Part shown: positions 13,505-22,266 of the stretch, in pieces | Numbering within the stretch: the first letter of the stretch is position 1 | Layout of the letters: every line of letters begins with the position of its first letter | Assembly (NCBI RefSeq): GCF_032017025.1 | Contig: NZ_DALZQO010000002.1 | Coordinates: 124,001-188,000 of the forward strand | Direction: 5' to 3' | Length of the DNA: 64,000 bases | Source of the DNA: Hydrogenoanaerobacterium sp032017025 | Lineage (GTDB): Bacteria; Bacillota; Clostridia; Oscillospirales; Ruminococcaceae | Made by a program: the position numbers and the translations under genes | Notes under the pieces: model-generated | Told to the model about the DNA's origin: nothing | The model's input: only the letters and a program-made list of their open reading frames with translations | Databases searched by the model: none

Positions 13505-15817
13505 ATGGTCAAGAATCTGGCGCATATTACTGAAATCAACGGCGAGGAAATGGTGCAGTCAATCGCGAGCCACTCCTTCCATGTGGCGGATTATGCGGCA
13601 AACAAACTCGGGTGCATAAATCTCTACCACACAGCGTACCTTGCCGGACTTTTGCATGATATGGGAAAATGTACTGCCAAATATCAGGATTATCTAAAAC
13701 GCGCAGCCCGTGGAGAAGATGTTGTTCGCGGCAGCGTGAACCACACCTTCTGCGGCTGTATTTATTTGCTTGAAAGATATCACACCGGCAGGCCACAGGG
13801 CTTTGACACCATGACCTGCGAGATTCTTGTATACGCAATTGGCGCGCACCACGGGCAGTTTGACTGCGTCACGCTTGAAAACACCAGCGGCTTTGAGCAC
13901 CGCCTAAACACGGACGCAGCTGAAATCGGCTATGACGAGGCAGTGAAAAGCTTCCTGTCAGAATGTGCCTCAAGCGACGAAATTGACCGGTTGTTCTCTC
14001 TGGCGCAAGACGAGATTACCACGTTACTCAAAGCCTTTTCAGTCCGCTTTGAAAAAAAGAAGTCCCAAGTCCACTTTTTGGCGGGATTGACGGCGCGAAT
14101 GATTTTATCAGCCGTCATTGACGGCGATCGGCGGGACACGGCGGAGTTTATGAGCGGCACAAAGCTTTGTTACCGCGGCGGCTCTCAAGACCTGTGGGCG
14201 GCACAGATCGATTTCTTTGAACAAAAGCTTGCGGGTTTTAATGCACAAACGCCTATTAACCGGGCGCGCAGCCGCTTCTCAGACCTGTGCCGGGATTTTG
14301 CTGCAAAGCACGGCGACGGCATTTACCGGCTGACGCTACCGACTGGCGCGGGCAAAACGCTTTCGGCACTGCGGTATGCACTGCACCATGCAAAGGCGCA
14401 CGGCAAAAGGCGAATTATCTTTGCCATTCCGCTTTTAAGCATTTTGGAGCAGAACAGTGCCGTTATCCGCAGCTACATACAGGATGAGAGCATCTTGACC
14501 GAGCATCATTCCAATATCATTAAAACTTTTGAAGAGCCCGAAAGGCTGGACAGCTATGAACTGCTCACCGAAACGTGGGAATCGCCGATTATTATTACCA
14601 CGCTGGTTCAGCTTTTGAACACGCTGTTCTCGGGTAAAACCACTGCCGTGCGCCGCATGAGCGCATTGGCTGACGCTGTGATCGTCATTGATGAAATTCA
14701 GTCGCTGCCCAAAAAGGCGACCAGTATGTTCACGATGGCGCTGAATTTTCTGGCCTATGGCTGCGGCGCGACCATTGTCCTCTCCTCAGCGACACAGCCC
14801 TGCTTTGATGAGACCGCCAAGCCAATTCGGTATTCCGAATCGGCGGATATTGTGCCCTATGACCCAGCACTCTTCGATGTGTTTCAGCGAGCCACTGTCA
14901 TCGACAAGACCACTCCCTACGGCATGTCGGTGGAAGATCTGGCCGATTTTTCGGCCGGTTTGTTGGAAGACGTCTCCTCTCTGCTAATTGTCTGCAACAC
15001 TAAAGAAAGCGCCCTAAAGCTGTACACAGAGTTAAAACAGCGCTGCGGCGACTGCACGATTTTTCACCTTTCAGCCGCCATGTGCCCAGCGCACCGGGCC
15101 GAAGCACTTGCGTCCATTAACAGTACCTTAAAGCGCCGAGAAAAGATACTCTGCGTCTCAACCCAGCTGGTAGAGTCAGGAGTGGATTTTTCTTTCGAAA
15201 GTGTGATACGCATAGCGGCGGGGCTGGATAATATCGCACAGGCGGCCGGACGCTGCAACCGCAGCTTCGACTTTAGCGGCATATGCCGCGTTTACATCGT
15301 CAAGCTTAGACAGGATGCGGAAAAGCTAGGGATGCTTCAGGAAATTGCGACGGCGCAGCGGTGTGCCAATCAGCTTTTGCAGCAGTTTGCGCAGAACCCA
15401 AAAGCCTATGACAGCGACCTGCTCAGTGAAAAAAGCATTGCGCAATACTATCGGCTGCTATTTAGCGACCATGACATCAAGGGCAAATTTGATTTTCCGA
15501 AAAAGCTGCCCATCGGAACAACCGAAAATTTGTTCGATCTTCTCGCGGATAATCTCAGGCATCTCGAACGTCCGGAGTTTAAAGGCCGATATTTTTTAAA
15601 TCAGGCGTTTAAAACCGCCGGAGAGCTTTTTGAGGTCTTTGACGAAAGCACTACCGAAATAATCGTGCCCTACAATGCACAGGCGGATGAAATCATCGCC
15701 GACCTGTTTTCTCAAAAGGCAGCCTATGATTTTGGCTTTCTAAAAACCTGTATCGAAAAGGCAAAACCTTACACCGTGCAGATTTTTGAATATCAGCACA
15801 AAAAACTGCGAGAGTAG
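13505..15817 (+). CDS. cas3: Type I-C Cas3 nuclease-helicase, C-terminus cut by TAG
   Basis: Cas3 unwinds and degrades DNA marked by Cascade. The 770-residue frame holds an N-terminal HD nuclease (H23, H51-D52 in LLHDMGK, HH115-116). The helicase core follows, with Walker A LPTGAGKT (278-285), DEIQ (396-399), SSATQ (427-431), SGVDFSF and QAAGRCNR. The frame stops at TAG after QIFEYQHKKLRE, and the same frame continues for 32 more sense codons that look like the missing family tail, giving about 802 residues, the usual I-C length. All catalytic motifs are intact, so the truncated product may still function. It heads the cas operon. Confidence 0.95.
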   Translation: MVKNLAHITEINGEEMVQSIASHSFHVADYAANKLGCINLYHTAYLAGLLHDMGKCTAKYQDYLKRAARGEDVVRGSVNHTFCGCIYLLERYHTGRPQGFDTMTCEILVYAIGAHHGQFDCVTLENTSGFEHRLNTDAAEIGYDEAVKSFLSECASSDEIDRLFSLAQDEITTLLKAFSVRFEKKKSQVHFLAGLTARMILSAVIDGDRRDTAEFMSGTKLCYRGGSQDLWAAQIDFFEQKLAGFNAQTPINRARSRFSDLCRDFAAKHGDGIYRLTLPTGAGKTLSALRYALHHAKAHGKRRIIFAIPLLSILEQNSAVIRSYIQDESILTEHHSNIIKTFEEPERLDSYELLTETWESPIIITTLVQLLNTLFSGKTTAVRRMSALADAVIVIDEIQSLPKKATSMFTMALNFLAYGCGATIVLSSATQPCFDETAKPIRYSESADIVPYDPALFDVFQRATVIDKTTPYGMSVEDLADFSAGLLEDVSSLLIVCNTKESALKLYTELKQRCGDCTIFHLSAAMCPAHRAEALASINSTLKRREKILCVSTQLVESGVDFSFESVIRIAAGLDNIAQAAGRCNRSFDFSGICRVYIVKLRQDAEKLGMLQEIATAQRCANQLLQQFAQNPKAYDSDLLSEKSIAQYYRLLFSDHDIKGKFDFPKKLPIGTTENLFDLLADNLRHLERPEFKGRYFLNQAFKTAGELFEVFDESTTEIIVPYNAQADEIIADLFSQKAAYDFGFLKTCIEKAKPYTVQIFEYQHKKLRE

Positions 15818-15916
15818 GGGATGCTATCACCGGACGATGGAAGACGCTTCATTGTGTTGGACAAGCAGTGTTATCATGCCGAAACCGGCTTAACCATTGA
15901 AAATTTTATTTTTTGA
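15818..15916 (+). pseudogene. In-frame continuation of cas3 beyond the TAG stop
   Basis: Directly after the cas3 TAG, the same reading frame runs GGG ATG … to TGA for 32 codons, giving GMLSPDDGRRFIVLDKQCYH then AETGLTIENFIF. The pattern 'dgr-f-vLdk-Y--etGL' fits the C-terminal end of type I-C Cas3 proteins as I recall them. It fills most of the cas3-cas5 space, whereas cas genes elsewhere in this operon abut or overlap. It could be a lost tail, a read-through product, or a sequencing error at one base. Independent translation from the internal ATG is unlikely. Confidence 0.6.
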
Positions 15917-15931
15917 AAGGAGGCATTCAAG

Positions 15932-16651
15932 TTGCAGCACAACAATATCGTGGAATTTGAAGTCAGCGGAGATTACGCCTTGTTTTCCGACCCCATCACA
16001 CGCGTGGGAGGCGAAAAATTCACCTACCAAATCCCCACCTATGAGGCGGTAAAGGGCGTTTTGCAAAGTATCTACTGGAAACCGACGCTCATCTGGATCA
16101 TTGATTCGGTTCGCGTCATGAATCAGATACAGACCGAAACCAAGGGCATTCGCCCGATTAAGTACACCGGCGGCGGAAACGACCTGTCTTATTACACCTA
16201 TTTGAAAGACTGCCGCTATCAGGTGCGGGCGCATTTTATTTGGAACGATAACCGACCAGAATTGCAGGATGACCGCAACGAGCACAAGCACCACAACATT
16301 GCCACACGCATGATTGAACGCGGCGGGCGGCGGGATGTTTTTTTAGGCACGCGGGAATGTCAGGCCTATGTTGAGCCCTGCCGTTTCGGGGAGGGCGAAA
16401 GCTTTTATGAAAACACGCCGCAGCTCGACTTCGGCGTGATGTACCATGGCATCACCTACGCCGATGAGGCCTATTCCGATGAAACGCGCGACAAAATGAC
16501 AGTACGGCTGTGGCGCGCAGTCATGAAGCAGGGCATCGTTGCGTTTATCCCGCCGGAGCAGTGCATCCATCGGTCAGTGCGGGAGATGGAGATCAAGCCG
16601 TTTGGCGAAACGTTCGGTAATTTTGCGCCGGTAGAGTCGGAGGTGGTTTAA
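15932..16651 (+). CDS. cas5c: Cas5c (Cas5d) crRNA-processing Cascade subunit
   Basis: In type I-C systems Cas5 cuts the precursor crRNA, replacing Cas6, and caps the 5' handle in Cascade. The 239-residue protein shows family features: an N-terminal VSGDYALFSDPITRVGGEKF, a glycine-rich RPIKYTGGGNDLSYY, the FLGTRECQAYVEPC segment and a final FGETFGNFAP. The start is a TTG eight bases after AAAGGAGG. Its TAA is immediately followed by the ATG of cas8c. No cas6 is present in the locus, consistent with Cas5 doing the cleavage. Confidence 0.95.
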   Translation: MQHNNIVEFEVSGDYALFSDPITRVGGEKFTYQIPTYEAVKGVLQSIYWKPTLIWIIDSVRVMNQIQTETKGIRPIKYTGGGNDLSYYTYLKDCRYQVRAHFIWNDNRPELQDDRNEHKHHNIATRMIERGGRRDVFLGTRECQAYVEPCRFGEGESFYENTPQLDFGVMYHGITYADEAYSDETRDKMTVRLWRAVMKQGIVAFIPPEQCIHRSVREMEIKPFGETFGNFAPVESEVV

Positions 16652-18535
16652 ATGGCATGGATGTCCAAGCTGTATCAAACCTATGAGGCAAATGCCCAGA
16701 TGGCCGGAAGGCCGGTGGAGGGCGTGCCGCTGTCGCTGGTGGCACACATGACCGCCAATGCACAGATTGAAATTTCGATTAATCAGGAAGGCTGCTTTTG
16801 CGGCGCCGTCGAGCTAAAAAAAGAAAACGGCAAAGTCATTATACCGGTTACGGAGGCGTCGGCTTCGCGTTCAAGCGGTGATGCGCCGCACGCTTTGTGC
16901 GATACGCTCTCCTATGTCGCAGGGGATTTCGCACAGTATCTTTCGGACGAAAAAGCCGCCGATAAGGCAGCCCGAAAATTTGAAAAGCACCTCGCCGCGC
17001 TGCAAAGCTGGACACAATCGCCGTATACCCACCCGAAGGTGCAGGCCGTTTATGCCTATATTTCCAAAAAGCAAATGACGCAGGATCTGATTGCCGCAGG
17101 AATTTTGGAAACTGCCGAAGGAAAACTGCTGGATAAAAAGATATCCGGTACTGTCTATGAAAAGGCGCTTGTGTGTTTTCGGGTGATTGACAGCCAGCCC
17201 AATGCTGTTTGGCAGGATGAAACACTGTTTAACAGCTACATCCAGTACTATGCTGCGTTGCAAGACGGCGAAAAGGATATCTGCTACCTAACCGGCAAGG
17301 CAGATGCGATATCAACCAATCACCCGAAGGGCATTGTTGCCGCCAATTACGGCGCAAAGCTGATTTCGGCGAACGATAACGCCAACTTTACTTTCCGCGG
17401 ACGGTTTGCAACAGCCGATCAGGCCAGCGCCGTCGGCTATGAAGCTACCCAAAAAGCGCACAATGCGCTGTCGTGGCTGGCTGCCCGGCAGGGCATCGTT
17501 GCGGGCACGCAGGACAAACGCACCTACATCTGCTGGAACCCCAACGGCAAAAAGGTCGTCAACCTCGACGGTCCTCTGGCACTTGAGGACGACAGTGAGC
17601 CGAGTTCCTACACCGAAGAAGGATATAAAGTGCGGCTGAAAAAAGCGATAAACGGCTTTCGTGGTGAACTGGACAGCAACGACGATATTGTCGTCATCGG
17701 GCTGGATGCCGCGACGACCGGGCGGCTTTCAATCATCTACTATAACGAGCTGAAGGCCTCAGATTTTTACGATCGCCTTACCGACTGGGGGCTGACCTGC
17801 TCCTGGTACTTTACGCGCTTTACGCTTGACAAAAAGCCCTACACAACAGAACTGACGCCGCTGAACAAACAGATTGTGCGCTGTGCGTTTGGCACCGAGC
17901 GGAATAACTTTCTTGAGACCGATGATAAGGTCATGAAAGAACAATACCAACGCATTTTGTACTGCATGCTGGATAAAAAACCTCTCCCGCGCGATATTAT
18001 GCATGCGGCGGTGCTGCGTGCCTCCACACCGCTGGCCTATTCCCGCGGCAACCGCGAGCAAATTCTTTCAACGACCTGTGCGCTAATCGCGAAATATCAC
18101 CATGACAGAGCAAAAGGAGTGAGCATCAACATGACGCTGGACTATGATAACAACGATAGAAGCTACCTTTTTGGCAGGCTGCTGGCCGTGCTCGAAAAGG
18201 CGGAACGCTCCACCTATACGGTGGGCGAAACACGCGAGCCTAATGCCATCCGCCTGCAAAGCGCCTATGTCAACCACCCTATGAGCACATGGCAAATACT
18301 TGAGGGCAATCTAAACCCGTATTTTCAGCGGATGAAGCCCGGCTCAAGAAAATATTACAAAGATATTCTGTCCGAAATAGTGGTAAAGCTCGGGGCGCAG
18401 TACAAACCCGAGGAGCTCAACCGTCCGCTCGAAGAGCTCTATCTCATTGGCTACTATCTGCAACGGGCGGCGCTTAACCACTACAAAAGCAAGGATGAAA
18501 ATAATATGGATGAAAATAATAAGGAGGAACAATAA
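16652..18535 (+). CDS. cas8c: Cas8c (Csd1) Cascade large subunit
   Basis: This 627-residue protein is the type I-C large subunit that recognises the PAM and completes Cascade. Family features include the N-terminal MAWMSKLYQTYEAN and the PLSLVAHMTANAQIEI strand. A central CYLTGKADAISTNHPKGI segment and a C-terminal helical part beginning near residue 494 follow. The ATG abuts the cas5c stop. The C-terminal 134 codons have their own ribosome binding site and start codon and probably also give the Cas11c small subunit. The last residues are a low-complexity DENNMDENNKEEQ tail. Confidence 0.95.
   Translation: MAWMSKLYQTYEANAQMAGRPVEGVPLSLVAHMTANAQIEISINQEGCFCGAVELKKENGKVIIPVTEASASRSSGDAPHALCDTLSYVAGDFAQYLSDEKAADKAARKFEKHLAALQSWTQSPYTHPKVQAVYAYISKKQMTQDLIAAGILETAEGKLLDKKISGTVYEKALVCFRVIDSQPNAVWQDETLFNSYIQYYAALQDGEKDICYLTGKADAISTNHPKGIVAANYGAKLISANDNANFTFRGRFATADQASAVGYEATQKAHNALSWLAARQGIVAGTQDKRTYICWNPNGKKVVNLDGPLALEDDSEPSSYTEEGYKVRLKKAINGFRGELDSNDDIVVIGLDAATTGRLSIIYYNELKASDFYDRLTDWGLTCSWYFTRFTLDKKPYTTELTPLNKQIVRCAFGTERNNFLETDDKVMKEQYQRILYCMLDKKPLPRDIMHAAVLRASTPLAYSRGNREQILSTTCALIAKYHHDRAKGVSINMTLDYDNNDRSYLFGRLLAVLEKAERSTYTVGETREPNAIRLQSAYVNHPMSTWQILEGNLNPYFQRMKPGSRKYYKDILSEIVVKLGAQYKPEELNRPLEELYLIGYYLQRAALNHYKSKDENNMDENNKEEQ
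18131..18535 (+). CDS. cas11c: Internal start in cas8c: Cas11c small subunit
   Basis: Within cas8c an AAAAGGAG (18112-18119) stands 11 bases before an in-frame ATG that opens the last 134 codons of the gene. In type I-C systems it is established that the small subunit Cas11c is made by internal translation of cas8c, and a product of this size matches. The peptide is helical (for example SYLFGRLLAVLEKAERSTY and the following segments), as expected of Cas11. A Shine-Dalgarno sequence this strong inside a coding region is otherwise unusual. Several copies would line the Cascade backbone. Confidence 0.8.
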   Translation: MTLDYDNNDRSYLFGRLLAVLEKAERSTYTVGETREPNAIRLQSAYVNHPMSTWQILEGNLNPYFQRMKPGSRKYYKDILSEIVVKLGAQYKPEELNRPLEELYLIGYYLQRAALNHYKSKDENNMDENNKEEQ

Positions 18536-18537
18536 TT

Positions 18538-19400
18538 ATGAAAGCGCTTGAAAATAAAATTGACTTTGTCGTGCTTGTATCCGTCGTTAACGCTAACCCA
18601 AATGGAGACCCCCTAAACGGTAACCGTCCGCGCACCACCTACACCGGAAACGGCGAAATTTCCGACGTTTGCATTAAAAGGAAGCTGCGCAATCGGCTTC
18701 AGGACATGGGCGAGCAGATTTTCGTCCAGTCTGATGAGCGCCGCGATGACGGTTTCGGCAGCTTAAGCGAACGTGCCTCCCAAACTATCACCTCCTACGC
18801 CTCTAAGGATGAATACGCCGCACAGGCCTGCGCGCAGTGGTTTGATGTTAGAGCTTTCGGTCAAGTTTTCGCCTATAAAAAAGGCAAGGACAAGGACGGC
18901 GTATCGGTGGGCGTTCGGGGGCCGGTATCCATTCATCAGGCGATTAGTGTGTCGCCCGTGGATATCAACAGCATGCAGATTACCAAAAGTGTCAACAGCG
19001 AACCGACCGATGACGGTAAAAAGAGCTCCGACACCATGGGTGCCAAGCATATGGTGGAGTTCGGGTTGTATAAAATCAAGGGTGCCATCAACGTGCAGCT
19101 GGCTGAGAAGACGGGCTTCACCGAAGAGGACGCCGAAACAATCAAGCAATGTCTGCGCACCCTGTTCATCAACGACAGCTCTGCCGCAAGGCCGGACGGT
19201 AGCATGGAGGTTATCCGGCTCTACTGGTGGAAGCACAACAATAAAATTGGACAGTATTCNNNNNNNNNNCCGCCAAGGTCCACAATTCCGTTCAGATCAC
19301 ACGAAAGGATGGAGTGACCTACCCGAAATCTGCAGCAGATTATGACATTACGCTTACCCCACTCGACGGGCTGGAGCCGGAGCTCATCGATGGTATATGA
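18538..19400 (+). CDS. cas7: Cas7 (Csd2) Cascade backbone, interrupted by an assembly gap
   Basis: Cas7 forms the crRNA-binding filament of Cascade. The N-terminal part reads MKALENKIDFVVLVSVVNAN then PNGDP, the RAMP-fold start typical of Csd2, and continues to LYWWKHNNKIGQY. Ten N follow, then a different frame gives AKVHNSVQITRKDGVTYPKS and ends ELIDGI before TGA. The true gap must restore the frame: a one-base overlap of the flanks (TATTCC-GCC) or two missing bases would each do so, giving 283 or 284 residues. The end overlaps cas4 by 11 bases. GGAGG precedes the ATG. Confidence 0.92.
19260..19269. other. Scaffold gap of ten N inside cas7
   Basis: The ten N are almost certainly a placeholder. 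The reading frame to the left (…IGQYS) and to the right (AKVHNSV…) are out of register as written, but belong to one protein. Confidence 0.95.
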
Positions 19401-20055
19401 TGAAGAAGATTTTCTGATGCTCTCCGGCATACAGCACTTTGCATTCTGCCGCCGTCAGTGGGCGCTTATCCATATCGAACAGCTGTGGGAAGAGAACCTG
19501 CGTACCGTTGAGGGGAATTTACTGCATGAGAAATGCCACGACGGCTATTCCTCCGAGAGCCGAAAAGAGGTGCTGCTCTCACGCGGTATACCGATTTTTT
19601 CCCGAAGTTTAGGCGCCAGCGGAGAGTGCGACATTGTGGAGTTCAGAAAATCTATCGAGGGGATAACGCTCCACGGCAGGGAGGGGCATTACACCGTCTA
19701 TCCTGTGGAATATAAGCACGGCGAACCGAAGGACAGCGATATTGATATTCTCCAGCTTACGGCGCAGGCCATCTGCCTGGAGGAGATGCTCAGCTGCGAA
19801 ATCACCGACGGTGCGATATTTTACGGTAAAATTAAACGGCGGCAAAAAGTCGTGCTGACCAATGAGCTGAAAGCGCGAGTCAAGTCGCTCTTTGCCGAGA
19901 TGCATGGTTACTTTCAGAGCGGATATATCCCTAAGGTCAAGCCCACTAAAAGTTGCAATGCCTGTTCGCTGAAAAATCTTTGCCTGCCAAAGCTGTGCAA
20001 AATGAAACCCGTCAGTGACTATCTGGAGCAGAATCTCGGTACCGAGGAGGTCTAG
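19390..20055 (+). CDS. cas4: Cas4 exonuclease of spacer acquisition
   Basis: Cas4 trims prespacers and helps select PAM-flanked DNA together with Cas1-Cas2. The 221-residue protein has an N-terminal cysteine (FAFCRRQWALIH) and the nuclease core GECDIVEF…PVEYKHGEPK. A C-terminal cysteine set, CNACSLKNLC with a final LPKLC, supplies the ligands for a 4Fe-4S cluster. The chosen ATG (MVYDEEDFLMLSG) overlaps the end of cas7 by 11 bases. The longer frame upstream is only cas7 sequence read in another register. Confidence 0.95.
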   Translation: MVYDEEDFLMLSGIQHFAFCRRQWALIHIEQLWEENLRTVEGNLLHEKCHDGYSSESRKEVLLSRGIPIFSRSLGASGECDIVEFRKSIEGITLHGREGHYTVYPVEYKHGEPKDSDIDILQLTAQAICLEEMLSCEITDGAIFYGKIKRRQKVVLTNELKARVKSLFAEMHGYFQSGYIPKVKPTKSCNACSLKNLCLPKLCKMKPVSDYLEQNLGTEEV

Positions 20056-20057
20056 CT

Positions 20058-21089
20058 ATGAAAAAGCTTTTAAACACCCTTTATGTCACAACGGAAAACG
20101 CCTACCTTGCACTGGATGGTGAAAATGTCGTAGTTCAATCCAACGGCGATACGCTGGGACGCCTGCCGATACATATGATAGACGGAATCATGGCCTTTGG
20201 GTATATTGGCGCCAGCCCCGCGCTGATGGGCAAATGCGCCGAGATGAACAAATCGCTGGTATTTTTAAAGCCTAGCGGACGTTTTCTGGCCAAGGTTACC
20301 GGCAAATCCTATGGAAATATCCTGCTGCGCCGCGAACAGTACCGCGTTTGCGAGGATGAAGTGCGTTCGCTGGCTATCGCCAAAAATATCATTTCGGCAA
20401 AGTTTTCGAACTGCAACGCGGTGCTCAGCCGTGCTGTGCGTGACCATGCCTTGCGCATTGACACCGAGAAATTTGCGCAGGTCGGCGCAGCGCTTCAAAA
20501 CGGAAAGGTGAGCGCCTATCACACGCAAAGCGCCTCCAGCCTGCGCGGGCTGGAGGGCGAATGTGCAAGCCTTTATTTTTCACTGTTCGACGACATGATT
20601 TTGCAACAGAAAGATGATTTTGTCTACAAATTCAGATCACGCCGTCCGCCTATGGACAATGTAAACGCAATGCTATCGTTTTCGTACAGCCTGCTGACCT
20701 CAATGTGCGTTAGCGCACTGGAATCAGTAGGTCTAGACGCTTATGCCGGTATTTTTCACACCGAACGGCCGGGCAGATGTTCTTTAGCGCTGGATCTCTT
20801 GGAAGAATTCCGCGCGCCGTTTGCAGATCGGTTTGTGTTAACAGCCATCAACAAAAGGAGCATCTGCGATAAAGATTTTATAGAAAAAGAGAACGGTGGA
20901 ATCTTACTGACCGAGGATGGGCGAAAAAAGTTCTTATCCCTCTGGCAGCAAAAAAAGAAGGAAGAAATCATGCATCCCTTTTTGCAAGAAAAAGTGGAGT
21001 GGGGCCTGCTGCCATATGTACAGGCCATGCTTTTGGCCAAATATATCCGAGGGGATATTGATGCATATCCCCCGTTTATCTGGAGGTAA
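20058..21089 (+). CDS. cas1: Cas1 integrase
   Basis: Cas1 inserts new spacers at the leader end of the array as a complex with Cas2. The 343-residue protein has the beta-rich N-terminal domain (KKLLNTLYVTTENAYLALDG). The helical catalytic domain carries the acidic and histidine residues expected in LRGLEGECASLYF and YAGIFHTERPGRCSLALDLL followed by EEFR. It starts at an ATG behind GAGGAGG two bases after cas4 and is followed directly by cas2. Length and residues look intact, so acquisition is presumably functional. Confidence 0.96.
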   Translation: MKKLLNTLYVTTENAYLALDGENVVVQSNGDTLGRLPIHMIDGIMAFGYIGASPALMGKCAEMNKSLVFLKPSGRFLAKVTGKSYGNILLRREQYRVCEDEVRSLAIAKNIISAKFSNCNAVLSRAVRDHALRIDTEKFAQVGAALQNGKVSAYHTQSASSLRGLEGECASLYFSLFDDMILQQKDDFVYKFRSRRPPMDNVNAMLSFSYSLLTSMCVSALESVGLDAYAGIFHTERPGRCSLALDLLEEFRAPFADRFVLTAINKRSICDKDFIEKENGGILLTEDGRKKFLSLWQQKKKEEIMHPFLQEKVEWGLLPYVQAMLLAKYIRGDIDAYPPFIWR

Positions 21090-21092
21090 GTG

Positions 21093-21383
21093 ATGCTGGT
21101 TCTCATAACCTACGACGTGAATACTGAAGACGCCCAGGGCAGTAAACGGCTGCGCAAAGTGGCCAAGGTTTGCGTCAACTATGGGCAGCGGGTGCAAAAT
21201 TCAGTCTTTGAATGCCTTTTATCCCCCGCAGAGCTATGTGTTGTAAAAAATCTATTGCTTAGCATAATGGATGAAGCAAAAGACAGTTTGCGCATTTATA
21301 ATCTTGGCAACAGCTATAAAACACGCATTGAGTATTATGGAGCTAAACAAACTTATTCCCCTGAAGACCCCATGATTTTTTAG
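21093..21383 (+). CDS. cas2: Cas2 adaptation protein
   Basis: Cas2 bridges the two Cas1 dimers of the integration complex. The 96-residue ferredoxin-fold protein begins MLVLITYDVNTEDAQG, with the characteristic first-strand aspartate, and ends with KTRIEYYGAKQTY. GGAGG at the very end of cas1 serves as its ribosome binding site. A GTG one codon upstream is a possible alternative start. It is the last cas gene before the array. Confidence 0.95.
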   Translation: MLVLITYDVNTEDAQGSKRLRKVAKVCVNYGQRVQNSVFECLLSPAELCVVKNLLLSIMDEAKDSLRIYNLGNSYKTRIEYYGAKQTYSPEDPMIF

Positions 21384-21540
21384 TGCGAATCATAAGCGCA
21401 CATAAAATCTTTAGCACATTCGCATGGACTTTTTTGTAAATATAAATGTTTAAATTGCTAGTTGTATAATTTTTTAGAGCATTTATAATTATAGTGCTTA
21501 TTTAGCCGAAACTTACAAATGAAAATTTGTCTGTTTTGCA
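21384..21540 (+). promoter_or_regulatory. CRISPR leader
   Basis: This 157-base AT-rich stretch lies between cas2 and the first repeat. It contains TATAAT (21465-21470), the likely -10 box of the array promoter, without a convincing -35. New spacers should enter at its right end. Confidence 0.7.
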
Positions 21541-21971
21541 GTCGTCCCTCACACGAGGGACGTGGATTGAAATATGTAACTGCACTGAGCAACAGCGTCA
21601 TGCTCGGTCGTCCCTCACACGAGGGACGTGGATTGAAATGTGAGGTAAGAGCCTGCCTTGAGCAACTTTTTGGTCGTCCCTCACACGAGGGACGTGGATT
21701 GAAATGTGAGGTAAGAGCCTGCCTTGAGCAACTTTTTGGTCGTCCCTCACACGAGGGACGTGGATTGAAATAAGTTCGTTTAGCATCTCTCTTAAATCAA
21801 CTCTGTCGTCCCTCACACGAGGGACGTGGATTGAAATCACTTGATTCAAATAACACATATATAGCTAGAGCGTCGTCCCTCACACGAGGGACGTGGATTG
21901 AAATTGCTTCTGCCGCCTTAGAATTTTGATTTCACTGTGTCGTCCCTCACACGAGGGACGTGGATTGAAAT
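21541..21971 (+). CRISPR. Type I-C CRISPR array, 7 repeats and 6 spacers
   Basis: Seven identical 33-base repeats begin at 21541, 21607, 21673, 21739, 21805, 21872 and 21939. Each starts GTCGTCCCTC and ends GTGGATTGAAAT, with a perfect stem CGTCCCTC/GAGGGACG around ACAC. The ending is characteristic of type I-C 5' handles. Spacers are 33, 33, 33, 33, 34 and 34 bases; the second and third are identical. No repeat is degenerate, not even the last. The array is short beside a complete cas set. No spacer was noticed to match elsewhere in this window. Confidence 0.98.
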
Positions 21972-22070
21972 CGTAGTCGCTCGATCGTAGCTTCTGCTAT
22001 TCGGCGATAGCTTTTGCCTGCTTGCTTCATTCTTTCCATTTCTGGTTCATATTTTTTATCTTTATAACAA

Positions 22071-22116
22071 AACACCTCATATTGTAGTTCCATCCTACAA
22101 TATGAGGTGTTTTTTC
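22071..22116. terminator. Strong bidirectional terminator after the array
   Basis: AACACCTCATATTGTAG pairs perfectly over 17 bases with its complement around a seven-base loop. Six T residues follow on the plus strand and TTTTGTT on the minus strand. It should end array transcripts and the convergent yesN-type operon. Confidence 0.88.
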
Positions 22117-22266
22117 TCAATGTCCGTTTTTTGCGGAATAGTTCAATTAGAGTGTGAGGGTTTTCTGTATCTTTTTCTTATTAGGAGCATCTATTCTTAT
22201 TTTGCTTTCATTCTCTGTTATTAGCTCTATCAATCCATCTTCTGCGCTGATTTTTTCATGAAAGCT

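Noticed and set aside
21519..21858. Frames on both strands across the CRISPR repeats
   Set aside because: They are periodic translations of the repeat (for example RPSHEGRGLK) and not genes.
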